Positions 10,201 through 17,194 of a DNA stretch of 18,076 nucleotides are shown here, piece by piece. The notes beneath the pieces are model-generated. The model searched no databases, had not been told where the DNA came from, and saw only the letters and a list, made by a program, of their open reading frames with translations. Made by a program: the position numbers and the translations under genes. Position 1 is the stretch's first letter. The number at the start of each line of letters is the position of its first letter. This stretch comes from Gammaproteobacteria bacterium (GTDB lineage Bacteria > Pseudomonadota > Gammaproteobacteria > HK1), in NCBI GenBank assembly GCA_022822245.1, contig JAJECB010000031.1:1-18076 (forward strand), in the 5' to 3' direction.

Positions 10201-11177
10201 TCGGGACCCCGCGCCCGCCCGGGTCCGCTCCCGAGCCGATTCCCGGGGTCGAGCCTTCGCCCGTTGAGGAATTCCCGTGCGTCCATTGGCCGCTTGCCCG
10301 GGCGCTGGAGACGGAGCACCCGGAGACGGCCCGTGCCGGTCTGGACCTCGATGCCTGCCGCTCCGGCCCGCACCACCGTCCCCGGCGGCGGCGGGTCCGG
10401 GTGGTCCGGGTCCGAATCCGGCTCCCCGACCGCCTCCGCCCGGAGGATCCGCAACGGCTCCTCCCCGACGAAGGTGAAGGCCGCCGGCCAGGGATCGAAC
10501 GCCCGCACCCGCCGCTCGAGATCCCGTGCGTCGCCCGACCAGTCGACGAGCGCGTCGGCCTTGCGGATACGCGGGGCGAGGGTCGCGGCGGACTCGTCCT
10601 GGGGCCGGGGGGCGCTCCGTCCGGTCGCGAGACCCGCCATCGCCTCCCCGAGCGCCTCCGCTCCGATGCGGGCGAGCCGATCGGTGAGGGAGCCCGCGGT
10701 GTCGTCCGGGTGGATCGGGCACGCCCGGGCGAGGAGGATGTCGCCGGTATCGATCCCGTCGTCCATCCGCATGATCGTCGCCCCGGTCTCGGAGTCGCCG
10801 GCAAGCAGCGCGTGCTGCACCGGGGCCGCGCCGCGCCACCGGGGAAGCAGCGAGGCATGGACGTTGATGCATCCGGAGGGGGGAATGGCGAGGACCTCGG
10901 GAGGGAGGATGAGCCCGTAAGCGGCGGTGACGACGATCTCCGGGCGGTGAGCGGCCAGGCGCTCGCGCGCCGCCGGGACGCGCAGGCTCTCCGGTTGCTC
11001 CACCGGGAGCCCGAGCTCGAGGGCCGCGGCCTTGACCGCACTTGCGGCCATCCGCCGGCCCCGTCCCGCCGGACGGTCCGCGCGGGTGTACACCGCCGCA
11101 ATCCGATGCGGGCCGCCCGCCAGCATCCTGAGCGACGGGACGGCGAATTCCGGCGTGCCCGCGAATACGACGACCAC
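10197..11177 (-). CDS. fmt: Methionyl-tRNA formyltransferase
   Basis: The enzyme transfers a formyl group from 10-formyl-tetrahydrofolate to Met-tRNA(fMet) for translation initiation. The N-terminus carries FAGTPEFAVPSL, as in all Fmt proteins. The catalytic residues correspond to E. coli N106, H108 and D144: here N105 and H107 in CINVHASLLPRWRGAAP and D143 in MDDGIDTGDIL. A C-terminal tRNA-binding domain follows. The product is 326 residues, slightly longer than E. coli Fmt (about 315), with a Pro/Asp-rich insert (near 255-270) and a short extra tail. The only suitable start is GTG at 11177, directly before the first beta strand; no good Shine-Dalgarno is visible, but def ends only 10 bp upstream, so coupling is likely. 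The stop overlaps the rsmB start (ATGA). Confidence 0.95.
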   Translation of the reverse strand: MVVVFAGTPEFAVPSLRMLAGGPHRIAAVYTRADRPAGRGRRMAASAVKAAALELGLPVEQPESLRVPAARERLAAHRPEIVVTAAYGLILPPEVLAIPPSGCINVHASLLPRWRGAAPVQHALLAGDSETGATIMRMDDGIDTGDILLARACPIHPDDTAGSLTDRLARIGAEALGEAMAGLATGRSAPRPQDESAATLAPRIRKADALVDWSGDARDLERRVRAFDPWPAAFTFVGEEPLRILRAEAVGEPDSDPDHPDPPPPGTVVRAGAAGIEVQTGTGRLRVLRLQRPGKRPMDAREFLNGRRLDPGNRLGSGPGRARGPE

Positions 11178-11187
11178 GGGCCGGCGG

Positions 11188-11697
11188 TCAGGCGAGGGCT
11201 TCGCGCTGCTGCTTGAGGGCCCGCTTCCGGATCCGGTGCTGCTTGAGCCGCGACAGGTAGTCGACGAACAGCCGGCCGTCGAGGTGATCGATCTCGTGCT
11301 GCAGGCACGCGGCCAGGGTTCCCTCGGCCTCCATCGACACCGCGTTCCCATCGCGATCCCAAGCTTCGATCCGGACCCGCTCGGGCCGGGACACGGTCTC
11401 GTAGACCCCCGGCACGGAGAGGCACCCTTCCTCGAACTCGGCCTCCTCCCCGTGCACGGCGGCGACGCGGGGATTGACGAGGGCGAGGGGGGCGTTCCGT
11501 TCCCGGGATACATCCGCCACGATGACCCGCCGCGCGATGCCGACCTGTACCGCGGCGAGTCCGATGCCGCGCGCCGAGTACATCGTTTCCAGCAGGTCGT
11601 CGGCGAGCTGCCGGACCTCGTCGTCCACCGCCTCCACCGGGACGGCGACGTTGCGGAGCCGGGGGTCGGGATGATGGAGTATCTCGAGCACCGCCAT
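11188..11697 (-). CDS. def: Peptide deformylase
   Basis: The 169-residue iron/zinc hydrolase removes the formyl group from nascent proteins. All three active-site motifs are intact: GIGLAAVQ (44-51, Gln51), EGCLS with metal-ligand Cys92, and QHEIDH with His134, catalytic Glu135 and His138. The start at 11697 gives the standard N-terminus ([15 protein letters not shown]). No Shine-Dalgarno lies upstream; instead a perfect TATAAT lies 8 to 13 nt before the ATG, so the mRNA may start at the AUG itself. It is the first gene of the leftward operon and is divergent from dprA. Confidence 0.96.
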   Translation of the reverse strand: MAVLEILHHPDPRLRNVAVPVEAVDDEVRQLADDLLETMYSARGIGLAAVQVGIARRVIVADVSRERNAPLALVNPRVAAVHGEEAEFEEGCLSVPGVYETVSRPERVRIEAWDRDGNAVSMEAEGTLAACLQHEIDHLDGRLFVDYLSRLKQHRIRKRALKQQREALA

Positions 11698-11704
11698 GGC
11701 CGCG

Positions 11705-11710
11705 ATTATA
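11705..11710 (-). promoter_or_regulatory. Perfect -10 box (TATAAT) for the def operon
   Basis: The minus strand reads GCTATAATCGCGGCC and then the def ATG. The hexamer matches the sigma-70 consensus at all six positions. At 16-18 nt spacing no recognisable -35 is seen (CGGCTC at 17). A start site about seven nt downstream would fall on or within a base of the def start codon, predicting a leaderless transcript. Confidence 0.5.
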
Positions 11711-11790
11711 GCTTTCCCGGCCGCGGCGAGCCGGTGCGAGCGTTCGTCCGGGCCGTTGGAGCGCCGGTCGATCCTCGGCAAAACGGCCGG

Positions 11791-11796
11791 TATGAT
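11791..11796 (+). promoter_or_regulatory. Candidate -10 box (TATGAT) for dprA
   Basis: TATGAT matches five of six consensus bases. The hexamer 17 nt upstream (11768-11773, TCGATC) matches the -35 consensus at three of six. A transcript would start near 11803, about 40 nt before the dprA ATG at 11843. The site is plausible by position in the divergent def/dprA intergenic region, but it is weak. Confidence 0.35.
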
Positions 11797-11842
11797 CCCG
11801 GTCACCGGGAGCCTCGAAGGCGGCGGGAAGCAGGGAGACCGC

Positions 11843-12949
11843 ATGGACGCGCAGCGCACCGAACGCGAACGAAGCCTGCTCGCACTGGCCCGGAGCGGGG
11901 CGGCGGCCCGGGAGCGACGGCGAAGGGCGGCCGCGGGGCGCGGCGCCGCTCCGAGCCCCGCGGTTTCCGGAGCGCCGGTTCCCGACGGGGACCGCGCGGA
12001 ACGGGACCTCGAATGCCTGCGCGCTCTCGGGGCACGTGTCGTCGGATGCGGCGATCCGGAGATGCCGCCGCGCCTCGGGGTGATTCCGGACGCGCCGGCG
12101 GTGCTGCTCGTTCGCGGCGACGCGCGTGTGCTGTCCGCTCCCCAGGTCGCGGTGGTCGGAAGCCGCCGGGCGACCCCGGCCGGCGCCCGCATCGCACGCC
12201 GGCTCGCGGGCGAGCTCGCCGCCCGCGGCCTCGTGATCACGAGCGGCCTCGCGCAGGGGATCGATGCCGAGGCGCATCAAGGGGCGCTCGAGGCGGGGGG
12301 GCGGACCGTCGCGGTCCTCGGGAGCTCTCTCGACCGGGTCTACCCGGCTGCCCATCACTCTCTTGCGGAGCGCATCGCGGAGCAGGGAGCGCTGGTGTCG
12401 GAGTTTCCCTTCGGCACCCGGCCCATGCCGTGGAACTTCCCGTGGCGCAACCGCATCATCAGCGGTCTCTCACTCGGGGTCCTGGTCGTGGAGGCGGCGG
12501 CCCGGAGCGGCTCGCTGGTCACCGCCCGCCTCGCCGGGGACCAAGGGCGCGAGGTGTTCGCGGTGCCGGGGTCCATCCTGAATCCCCTTAGCTCAGGCTG
12601 CCACCGGCTGCTGCGCGACGGGGCCAAGCTCGTGGAGCGGGTGGAGGACGTGCTCGAGGAGCTTCCCGCCGGGGAGCTGGCCGCGCTCCCCATCGGTGCG
12701 AACGCGGCCTCGCGGGACGGGGACGCTGCCCCCGCCCCCGCGCCGGCGCTCGCTCTGGAGGCGGCTCCCGCCCCTGGCCCGGACGAGACGGCGGTGCTCG
12801 ATCGGCTCGACTACGAGCCGGCCAGCGTCGAGACGATCGCCCGCCGGGCCGGATTGACCCCCGAGCAGGTATATCCGATTCTGTTGGTGCTCGAGATCGG
12901 CGGCTCGGTCCAAACGGACCCCGCCGGGCGCTACATGCGGGTATGCTGA
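11843..12949 (+). CDS. dprA: DNA-processing protein DprA
   Basis: The 368-residue protein protects incoming single-stranded DNA and loads RecA in natural transformation. The Rossmann-like domain (about 65-275) carries [10 protein letters not shown] (102-111), [12 protein letters not shown] (134-145), [12 protein letters not shown], the RNRIISGLS signature (202-210) and [13 protein letters not shown]-terminal winged-helix domain (about 315-368) resembles DprA DML1-type ends. The ATG at 11843 is chosen for its GGGAG ribosome binding site 5-6 nt upstream; the frame is open further upstream but only through intergenic sequence. The first 60 residues are Arg/Ala-rich and do not show a clear helix-hairpin-helix/SAM domain as in most DprA proteins. 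A Pro/Ala-rich linker (about 290-312) joins the last domain. It heads the dprA-topA-purE-tsaC run. Confidence 0.94.
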   Translation: MDAQRTERERSLLALARSGAAARERRRRAAAGRGAAPSPAVSGAPVPDGDRAERDLECLRALGARVVGCGDPEMPPRLGVIPDAPAVLLVRGDARVLSAPQVAVVGSRRATPAGARIARRLAGELAARGLVITSGLAQGIDAEAHQGALEAGGRTVAVLGSSLDRVYPAAHHSLAERIAEQGALVSEFPFGTRPMPWNFPWRNRIISGLSLGVLVVEAAARSGSLVTARLAGDQGREVFAVPGSILNPLSSGCHRLLRDGAKLVERVEDVLEELPAGELAALPIGANAASRDGDAAPAPAPALALEAAPAPGPDETAVLDRLDYEPASVETIARRAGLTPEQVYPILLVLEIGGSVQTDPAGRYMRVC

Positions 12950-12981
12950 ACGCCCGCGACGCTCACGAACCGGACTTCCGA

Positions 12982-15468
12982 ATGGCTGCGACCCGTCAAT
13001 CCGCCCGACCTGCCGCCGCCCGCGGAACGAAGCGCGGAGCCGGCGCGCCCGCCCGCTCCCGGACCGGGGGCAAGGGCCGGGGCGGCGGTGGGCCGCGGGG
13101 GGGGCGGCTCCTCATCGTCGAGTCCCCGGCGAAGGCCCGCACCATCGGGAAGTACCTGGACCCGGACTTCACGGTCCTCGCCTCCTACGGACACGTGCGC
13201 GACCTCGTTCCCGCCACCGGGGCGGTCGAGCCCGAGCGCGGCTTCGCCATGCACTTCGAGCTGGTGCCGCGCGCGGAGGCCCACGTGGAGGCGATCGTGC
13301 GGGCCATGCGGCGCGCGAGCGCCCTCTATCTCGCCACCGATCCCGACCGCGAGGGCGAGGCGATCTCGTGGCACGTCACCCAGCTCCTGTCGGAGCGGGG
13401 GGTGCTCGAAGACAAGCCGGTGTACCGGGTGCAGTTCCACGAGATCACGCGGCGCGCGGTCCGCGAGGCGCTCGAGCATCCGGGAGAGCTCCAGGCCAAC
13501 CTGGTGAGCTCCCAACTCGCTCGCCGCGCCCTCGACTACCTCGTCGGGTTCAATCTGTCCCCGGTGCTCTGGTCGAAGATCCGCTCGAACCTCTCGGCCG
13601 GACGGGTGCAGAGCCCGGCCCTTCGCCTCATCGCCGACCGGGAGTCCGAGATCGACGCGTTCGAGGCTCGCGAGTACTGGACGGTGCTCGCGGATGCGCC
13701 CGGTCCGCCACCCTTTTCCGCCCGGCTCGCGCAGTACCGGGGCGAGAAGGTGGAGCAGTTCACGTTTACCGACGAGGGCTCCGCGTTCGCCGCCCAGGCG
13801 ACACTCAGGCTGCATGCTTCCCGGGGTCTCGAGGTGCTGTCCGTCAGCGCGAAGAAAAGGCGCCGGACGCCGCCCGCTCCGTTCACCACCGCGACCCTGC
13901 AGCAGGAGGCGTCGAACCGCCTCGGCTTCAACGTGAGCCGTACCATGCGGATCGCCCAGGAGCTCTACGAAGGGGTCGGCGGCGAAGGCCTCATCACCTA
14001 CATGCGGACCGACTCGGTGAGCCTCGCGGCGGAAGCGGTGGCGGAAATCCGCGCGTTTCTCGCCGACCGGTTCGGCTCGGACGCGGTGCCCGCGACGCCG
14101 CCCCGGCACCGCACCCGCACGCGCAACGCGCAGGAAGCGCACGAGGCGGTGCGGCCGACCTCGCCGGGCCGCACCCCGGAGTCGCTGCGCGGAACCCTGT
14201 CCCGCGACCAGATGCGCGTCTACGAGCTCGTCTGGCGGCGGGCGGTGGCGAGCCAGATGAAGCACGCGGTGATGGACGACGTCACGGTGGACCTCGGCTG
14301 CGGCGAGGGCAACGTCTTTCGGGCCACCGGCTCCTCCGTCGCTTCGCCGGGTTATCTCGCCGTGTACGAGGACGCCGCGCCTCCGCCAGGCCGCCCGGTG
14401 GACGCTTCGGCCGGCGCCGGGGGAGAGGCGGCGCCCGCCGGCGACGGCAAGACGCCCCGGACGGTCAGGCTGCCGAAGCTCTCCAGGGGCCAGGTGGTCA
14501 CCGTTTCCGACATCCGGGCCGAGCAGCACTTCACCCGGCCCCCGCCGCGATACACCGAGGCGACCCTGGTCCGCGAGCTCGAGCGCTGCGGGATTGGCCG
14601 CCCTTCGACCTACGCGGACATCATCTCGAAGCTCCAGCAGCGCGGCTACGTGGAGCTCGAGAAGCGCCGGTTCCATCCGACCGACGTCGGGCGGGTGGTC
14701 AGCCGGTTCCTGACCGAGCATTTCAGCCGCTACGTGGACTACGGCTTCACCGCGAGCATGGAGGACGACCTCGACGCGATCTCCGAGGGGCGGAAGGCCT
14801 GGGTTCCGGTGCTCGACGAGTTCTGGCGGGACTTCGAGGGGCAGGTCCGGCTCAAGCAGGAGACGGTGACCCGTCAGCAGGTGACCCAGCAGCGCATCGA
14901 CGAGACCTGTCCCGAGTGCGGGCGGCCCCTCGCCATACGGCTCGGCCGGAGCGGAAACTTCATTAGCTGCACCGGGTTCCCCGAGTGCCGGTACGCGCGG
15001 AACCTCCCCCGGGGCGACGACGACGAGGCGGCGGAAGGAACGGCCGGCGGGCGCGAGCCGAAGGTGCTCGAGGGCCGCGAGTGTCCGAAGTGCGGAGGCC
15101 CGCTCGTCGAGAAGAGCGGGCGCAGCGGAAAGTTCGCCGGCTGCGGCCGCTACCCCGAATGCCGGCACACCGAACCGCTCGAGAAGCTGCGCGAGACGGA
15201 TATCGCCTGCCCGGCGTGCGGCGACGGGACCCTGCGGGAGCGCCGTTCGCGCCGCGGCAAGCCGTTCTTCTCCTGCTCGACCTACCCGAAATGCGACTAC
15301 GCGACGTGGGACGAGCCGCTCGACGAGCCCTGTCCTCGCTGCGGCTGGCCGATCCTCACCCTCAAGCAGACCAAGCGAAGGGGGGCTGAGAAGGTGTGCC
15401 CGCAGCGCGAGTGCGGCCATCGAGAGCCGACCGCGGAGCCCGGCGCGGCGCTTTCGGAGGCCGGCTGA
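12982..15468 (+). CDS. topA: DNA topoisomerase I (type IA)
   Basis: The enzyme relaxes negative supercoils through a covalent tyrosine intermediate. The toprim domain shows LLIVESPAKARTIGKYL near residues 40-56 and TDPDREGEAISWH. The catalytic tyrosine is Y340 in GLITYMRTDS (E. coli Y319). AHEAVRPTSP and GIGRPSTYADII are also standard. Four C-terminal zinc ribbons follow, with cysteine pairs CPEC, CPKC, CPAC and CPRC. A basic, Ala/Arg-rich N-terminal extension of about 38 residues precedes the toprim domain. Two starts are possible. ATG at 12982 has GGA seven nt upstream and gives 828 residues; ATG at 12943 overlaps the dprA stop and adds 13 residues but has no ribosome binding site. The smg gene that separates dprA and topA in E. 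coli is absent here. Confidence 0.95.
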   Translation: MAATRQSARPAAARGTKRGAGAPARSRTGGKGRGGGGPRGGRLLIVESPAKARTIGKYLDPDFTVLASYGHVRDLVPATGAVEPERGFAMHFELVPRAEAHVEAIVRAMRRASALYLATDPDREGEAISWHVTQLLSERGVLEDKPVYRVQFHEITRRAVREALEHPGELQANLVSSQLARRALDYLVGFNLSPVLWSKIRSNLSAGRVQSPALRLIADRESEIDAFEAREYWTVLADAPGPPPFSARLAQYRGEKVEQFTFTDEGSAFAAQATLRLHASRGLEVLSVSAKKRRRTPPAPFTTATLQQEASNRLGFNVSRTMRIAQELYEGVGGEGLITYMRTDSVSLAAEAVAEIRAFLADRFGSDAVPATPPRHRTRTRNAQEAHEAVRPTSPGRTPESLRGTLSRDQMRVYELVWRRAVASQMKHAVMDDVTVDLGCGEGNVFRATGSSVASPGYLAVYEDAAPPPGRPVDASAGAGGEAAPAGDGKTPRTVRLPKLSRGQVVTVSDIRAEQHFTRPPPRYTEATLVRELERCGIGRPSTYADIISKLQQRGYVELEKRRFHPTDVGRVVSRFLTEHFSRYVDYGFTASMEDDLDAISEGRKAWVPVLDEFWRDFEGQVRLKQETVTRQQVTQQRIDETCPECGRPLAIRLGRSGNFISCTGFPECRYARNLPRGDDDEAAEGTAGGREPKVLEGRECPKCGGPLVEKSGRSGKFAGCGRYPECRHTEPLEKLRETDIACPACGDGTLRERRSRRGKPFFSCSTYPKCDYATWDEPLDEPCPRCGWPILTLKQTKRRGAEKVCPQRECGHREPTAEPGAALSEAG

Positions 15469-15498
15469 CGGCACGCTGCCTGGAAGAGAACTGAAGAC

Positions 15499-16008
15499 AT
15501 GACCGGACGATTCGTCGCCGTATTGATGGGGTCGGATTCCGACCTCCCCGTGATGCAGACCACGTTCGAGGTGTTCGACCGGCTCGGGGTCGCCTACGAG
15601 GCGCGGATCACCTCCGCCCACCGGACGCCGGACGCGACGCGGGCCTACGTCCACGACGCCGCGGGCCGCGGCTGCGCGGTGTTCGTCGCGGCGGCCGGCC
15701 TCGCGGCCCATCTCGCGGGCGCGGTCGCCGCGGAGACCATCCGCCCCGTCATCGGGGTCCCGATCGACGCGGGTCCGCTGAAGGGGCTCGATGCGCTCCT
15801 GTCCACGGTGCAGATGCCGGCCGGGATCCCGGTCGCCACGGTCGCCATCGGTCGGGCGGGGGCGCGGAACGCGGCCTGGCTCGCGGCCCAGATCCTGGCC
15901 GTCGAAGACCCGCGCGTCGCGGAGCGGCTGCTCGAGGAGCGCGCCGCGGCCCGCGAGGCGGTGGCCGCGAACAACGCGGGGCTCGCCGCGAAGCTCGCGA
16001 ATCGGTGA
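15499..16008 (+). CDS. purE: 5-(carboxyamino)imidazole ribonucleotide mutase PurE
   Basis: The 169-residue enzyme of de novo purine synthesis converts N5-CAIR to CAIR. The signature motifs are in order: [10 protein letters not shown] (10-19), SAHRTPD (39-45, the class I form), [15 protein letters not shown] and [22 protein letters not shown]. Length is typical for class I PurE. The start at 15499 follows topA by 30 bp with only a modest GGAAGAG upstream. The stop overlaps the tsaC start (GTGA). In many gammaproteobacteria purK, which makes N5-CAIR, directly follows purE; here tsaC takes that place, so PurK must be encoded elsewhere or be missing. Confidence 0.95.
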   Translation: MTGRFVAVLMGSDSDLPVMQTTFEVFDRLGVAYEARITSAHRTPDATRAYVHDAAGRGCAVFVAAAGLAAHLAGAVAAETIRPVIGVPIDAGPLKGLDALLSTVQMPAGIPVATVAIGRAGARNAAWLAAQILAVEDPRVAERLLEERAAAREAVAANNAGLAAKLANR

Positions 16009-16574
16009 GACTCCCCCGCGCGGTCGCGGTCCTGCGCGCGGGCGGGGTGCTCGCCTATCCGACCGAGGCGGTGTTCGGGCTCGGCTGCGACCCCGGGTGC
16101 GAGACGGCGCTCGCGCGGATCGTCGCGATCAAGCGCCGTCGGTTCACGAAGGGGCTCCTCCTCATCGGTGCCGACGGTGGGCACCTCGAGCCCTTCGTGC
16201 GCCCCGACTGGATGGACTGGGTCGAGCGACACCTCGTTCGCGACCGCCGTCCGTCGGACCCCCCGGTGACCTGGCTCGTGCCGGCCCGGGCGGGGGTTCC
16301 GGGGGCGGTGACGGGAACGCGGGGCGGTTCGCATGCCCGGGTGGCGGTGCGGGTCACCGCTCATCCGATCGCCGCGGCGCTGTGCCGGGGGTTCGGCGGC
16401 GCCATCGTCTCCACGAGCGCGAACACCGCCGCCGCGCCGCCCGCCCGCCGCGCCCTCGAGGTCCGGTGGCGCCTCGGTCGACAGCTCGACCTCGTCGTCC
16501 CCGGCCCGACCGGGGGACACCTCCGGCCGAGCGCGATCCGCGATGCCAAGAGCGGCCGGATCCTCCGCGAATAG
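16005..16574 (+). CDS. tsaC: Threonylcarbamoyl-AMP synthase (TsaC/YrdC/Sua5 family)
   Basis: The enzyme makes threonylcarbamoyl-AMP from threonine, bicarbonate and ATP, the first step of the t6A37 modification of ANN-decoding tRNAs. The 189-residue size fits the single-domain TsaC form; there is no Sua5 C-terminal domain. Visible motifs are [45 protein letters not shown] and the IVSTSAN nucleotide-binding motif. The start is GTG at 16005, overlapping the purE stop by four bases, so translation is probably coupled. No obvious terminator follows; 165 bp separate it from the next gene. Confidence 0.94.
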   Translation: MRLPRAVAVLRAGGVLAYPTEAVFGLGCDPGCETALARIVAIKRRRFTKGLLLIGADGGHLEPFVRPDWMDWVERHLVRDRRPSDPPVTWLVPARAGVPGAVTGTRGGSHARVAVRVTAHPIAAALCRGFGGAIVSTSANTAAAPPARRALEVRWRLGRQLDLVVPGPTGGHLRPSAIRDAKSGRILRE

Positions 16575-16652
16575 GAGTCCGCGGCCCCGCCCTCCGCAAC
16601 CTTCCGCCGCACCTGCATTCGTGTGATACTCGGGCCGTCCATCGCTCGACGG

Positions 16653-16675
16653 GCGGCTCGGCGAGCGGCTCGGCG
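16653..16675. repeat. Two 11-bp direct repeats upstream of the [2Fe-2S] subunit gene
   Basis: GCGGCTCGGCG occurs at 16653-16663 and again at 16665-16675, a 12-bp period. It lies in the 165-bp gap before the iron-sulfur subunit gene. A weak extended -10-like string (TGTGATACT, 16622-16630) is just upstream. It could be an activator site, but G/C-rich short repeats are expected by chance at this base composition. Confidence 0.3.
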
Positions 16676-16739
16676 GGCCCGGGTTCAGGCCTTGGTTCCG
16701 GCGGCGGGATCCGAGCCGGAAAACAACAGGAGGACATCA

Positions 16740-17192
16740 ATGGTTTCGGTAAAGATCAACGGCATCAATCGGCGCTTTCACGGCGATCCGAACATGCCCC
16801 TGCTCTGGTACGTGCGCGACGAGCTGGGGCTCACGGGAACCAAGTTCGGGTGCGGCATGGCGCTCTGCGGGGCGTGCACGGTGCACGTCGACGGCGTCGC
16901 CGTTCGAGGCTGCGTCACGCCGGTCTCGTACGCCGACGGGAAGGAGGTGACCACCATCGAAGGCCTCGACTCCGAAGGCAACCATCCCGTGCAGCGGGCG
17001 TGGCGCGCGCACAACGTCCCGCAGTGCGGCTACTGCCAGTCCGGGCAGATCATGTCCGCGGCGTCTCTGCTCAACCAGAACCCCGACCCGAGCGACGACG
17101 AGATCGTCGCCGGGATGGCGGGCAACATCTGTCGCTGCGGCACCTACCAGCGCATCTTCGCCGCGGTCCGCACGGCCGCGCAGGAGGTCTGA
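16740..17192 (+). CDS. [2Fe-2S] subunit of an isoquinoline 1-oxidoreductase-type molybdenum hydroxylase (IorA-like)
   Basis: The 150-residue small subunit carries two iron-sulfur clusters. The plant-ferredoxin-like cluster has its cysteines in [17 protein letters not shown] plus one in VRGCVT. The second cluster lies in a helical domain with QCGYCQSGQ and [11 protein letters not shown], as in the xanthine dehydrogenase family. It passes electrons from the molybdopterin subunit to an external acceptor, often a cytochrome c in IorAB-type enzymes. ATG at 16740 is chosen because a strong AGGAGG lies 7-8 nt upstream and the ferredoxin fold begins at once. There is no signal peptide of its own, so it is probably carried across the membrane with its Tat-exported partner (inference). 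The stop is 2 bp before the next start. The substrate cannot be predicted. Confidence 0.93.
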   Translation: MVSVKINGINRRFHGDPNMPLLWYVRDELGLTGTKFGCGMALCGACTVHVDGVAVRGCVTPVSYADGKEVTTIEGLDSEGNHPVQRAWRAHNVPQCGYCQSGQIMSAASLLNQNPDPSDDEIVAGMAGNICRCGTYQRIFAAVRTAAQEV

Positions 17193-17194
17193 CC

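Noticed and set aside
12943..12981. topA start at 12943, overlapping the dprA stop
   Set aside because: It is possible, but it has no Shine-Dalgarno, and the start at 12982 has one and yields the typical basic N-terminus. Kept as the alternative start.
12931..15711. A long open frame antisense to topA (about 926 codons)
   Set aside because: It mirrors the codon pattern of topA on the other strand, has no recognisable domain, and topA is fully supported by its motifs.
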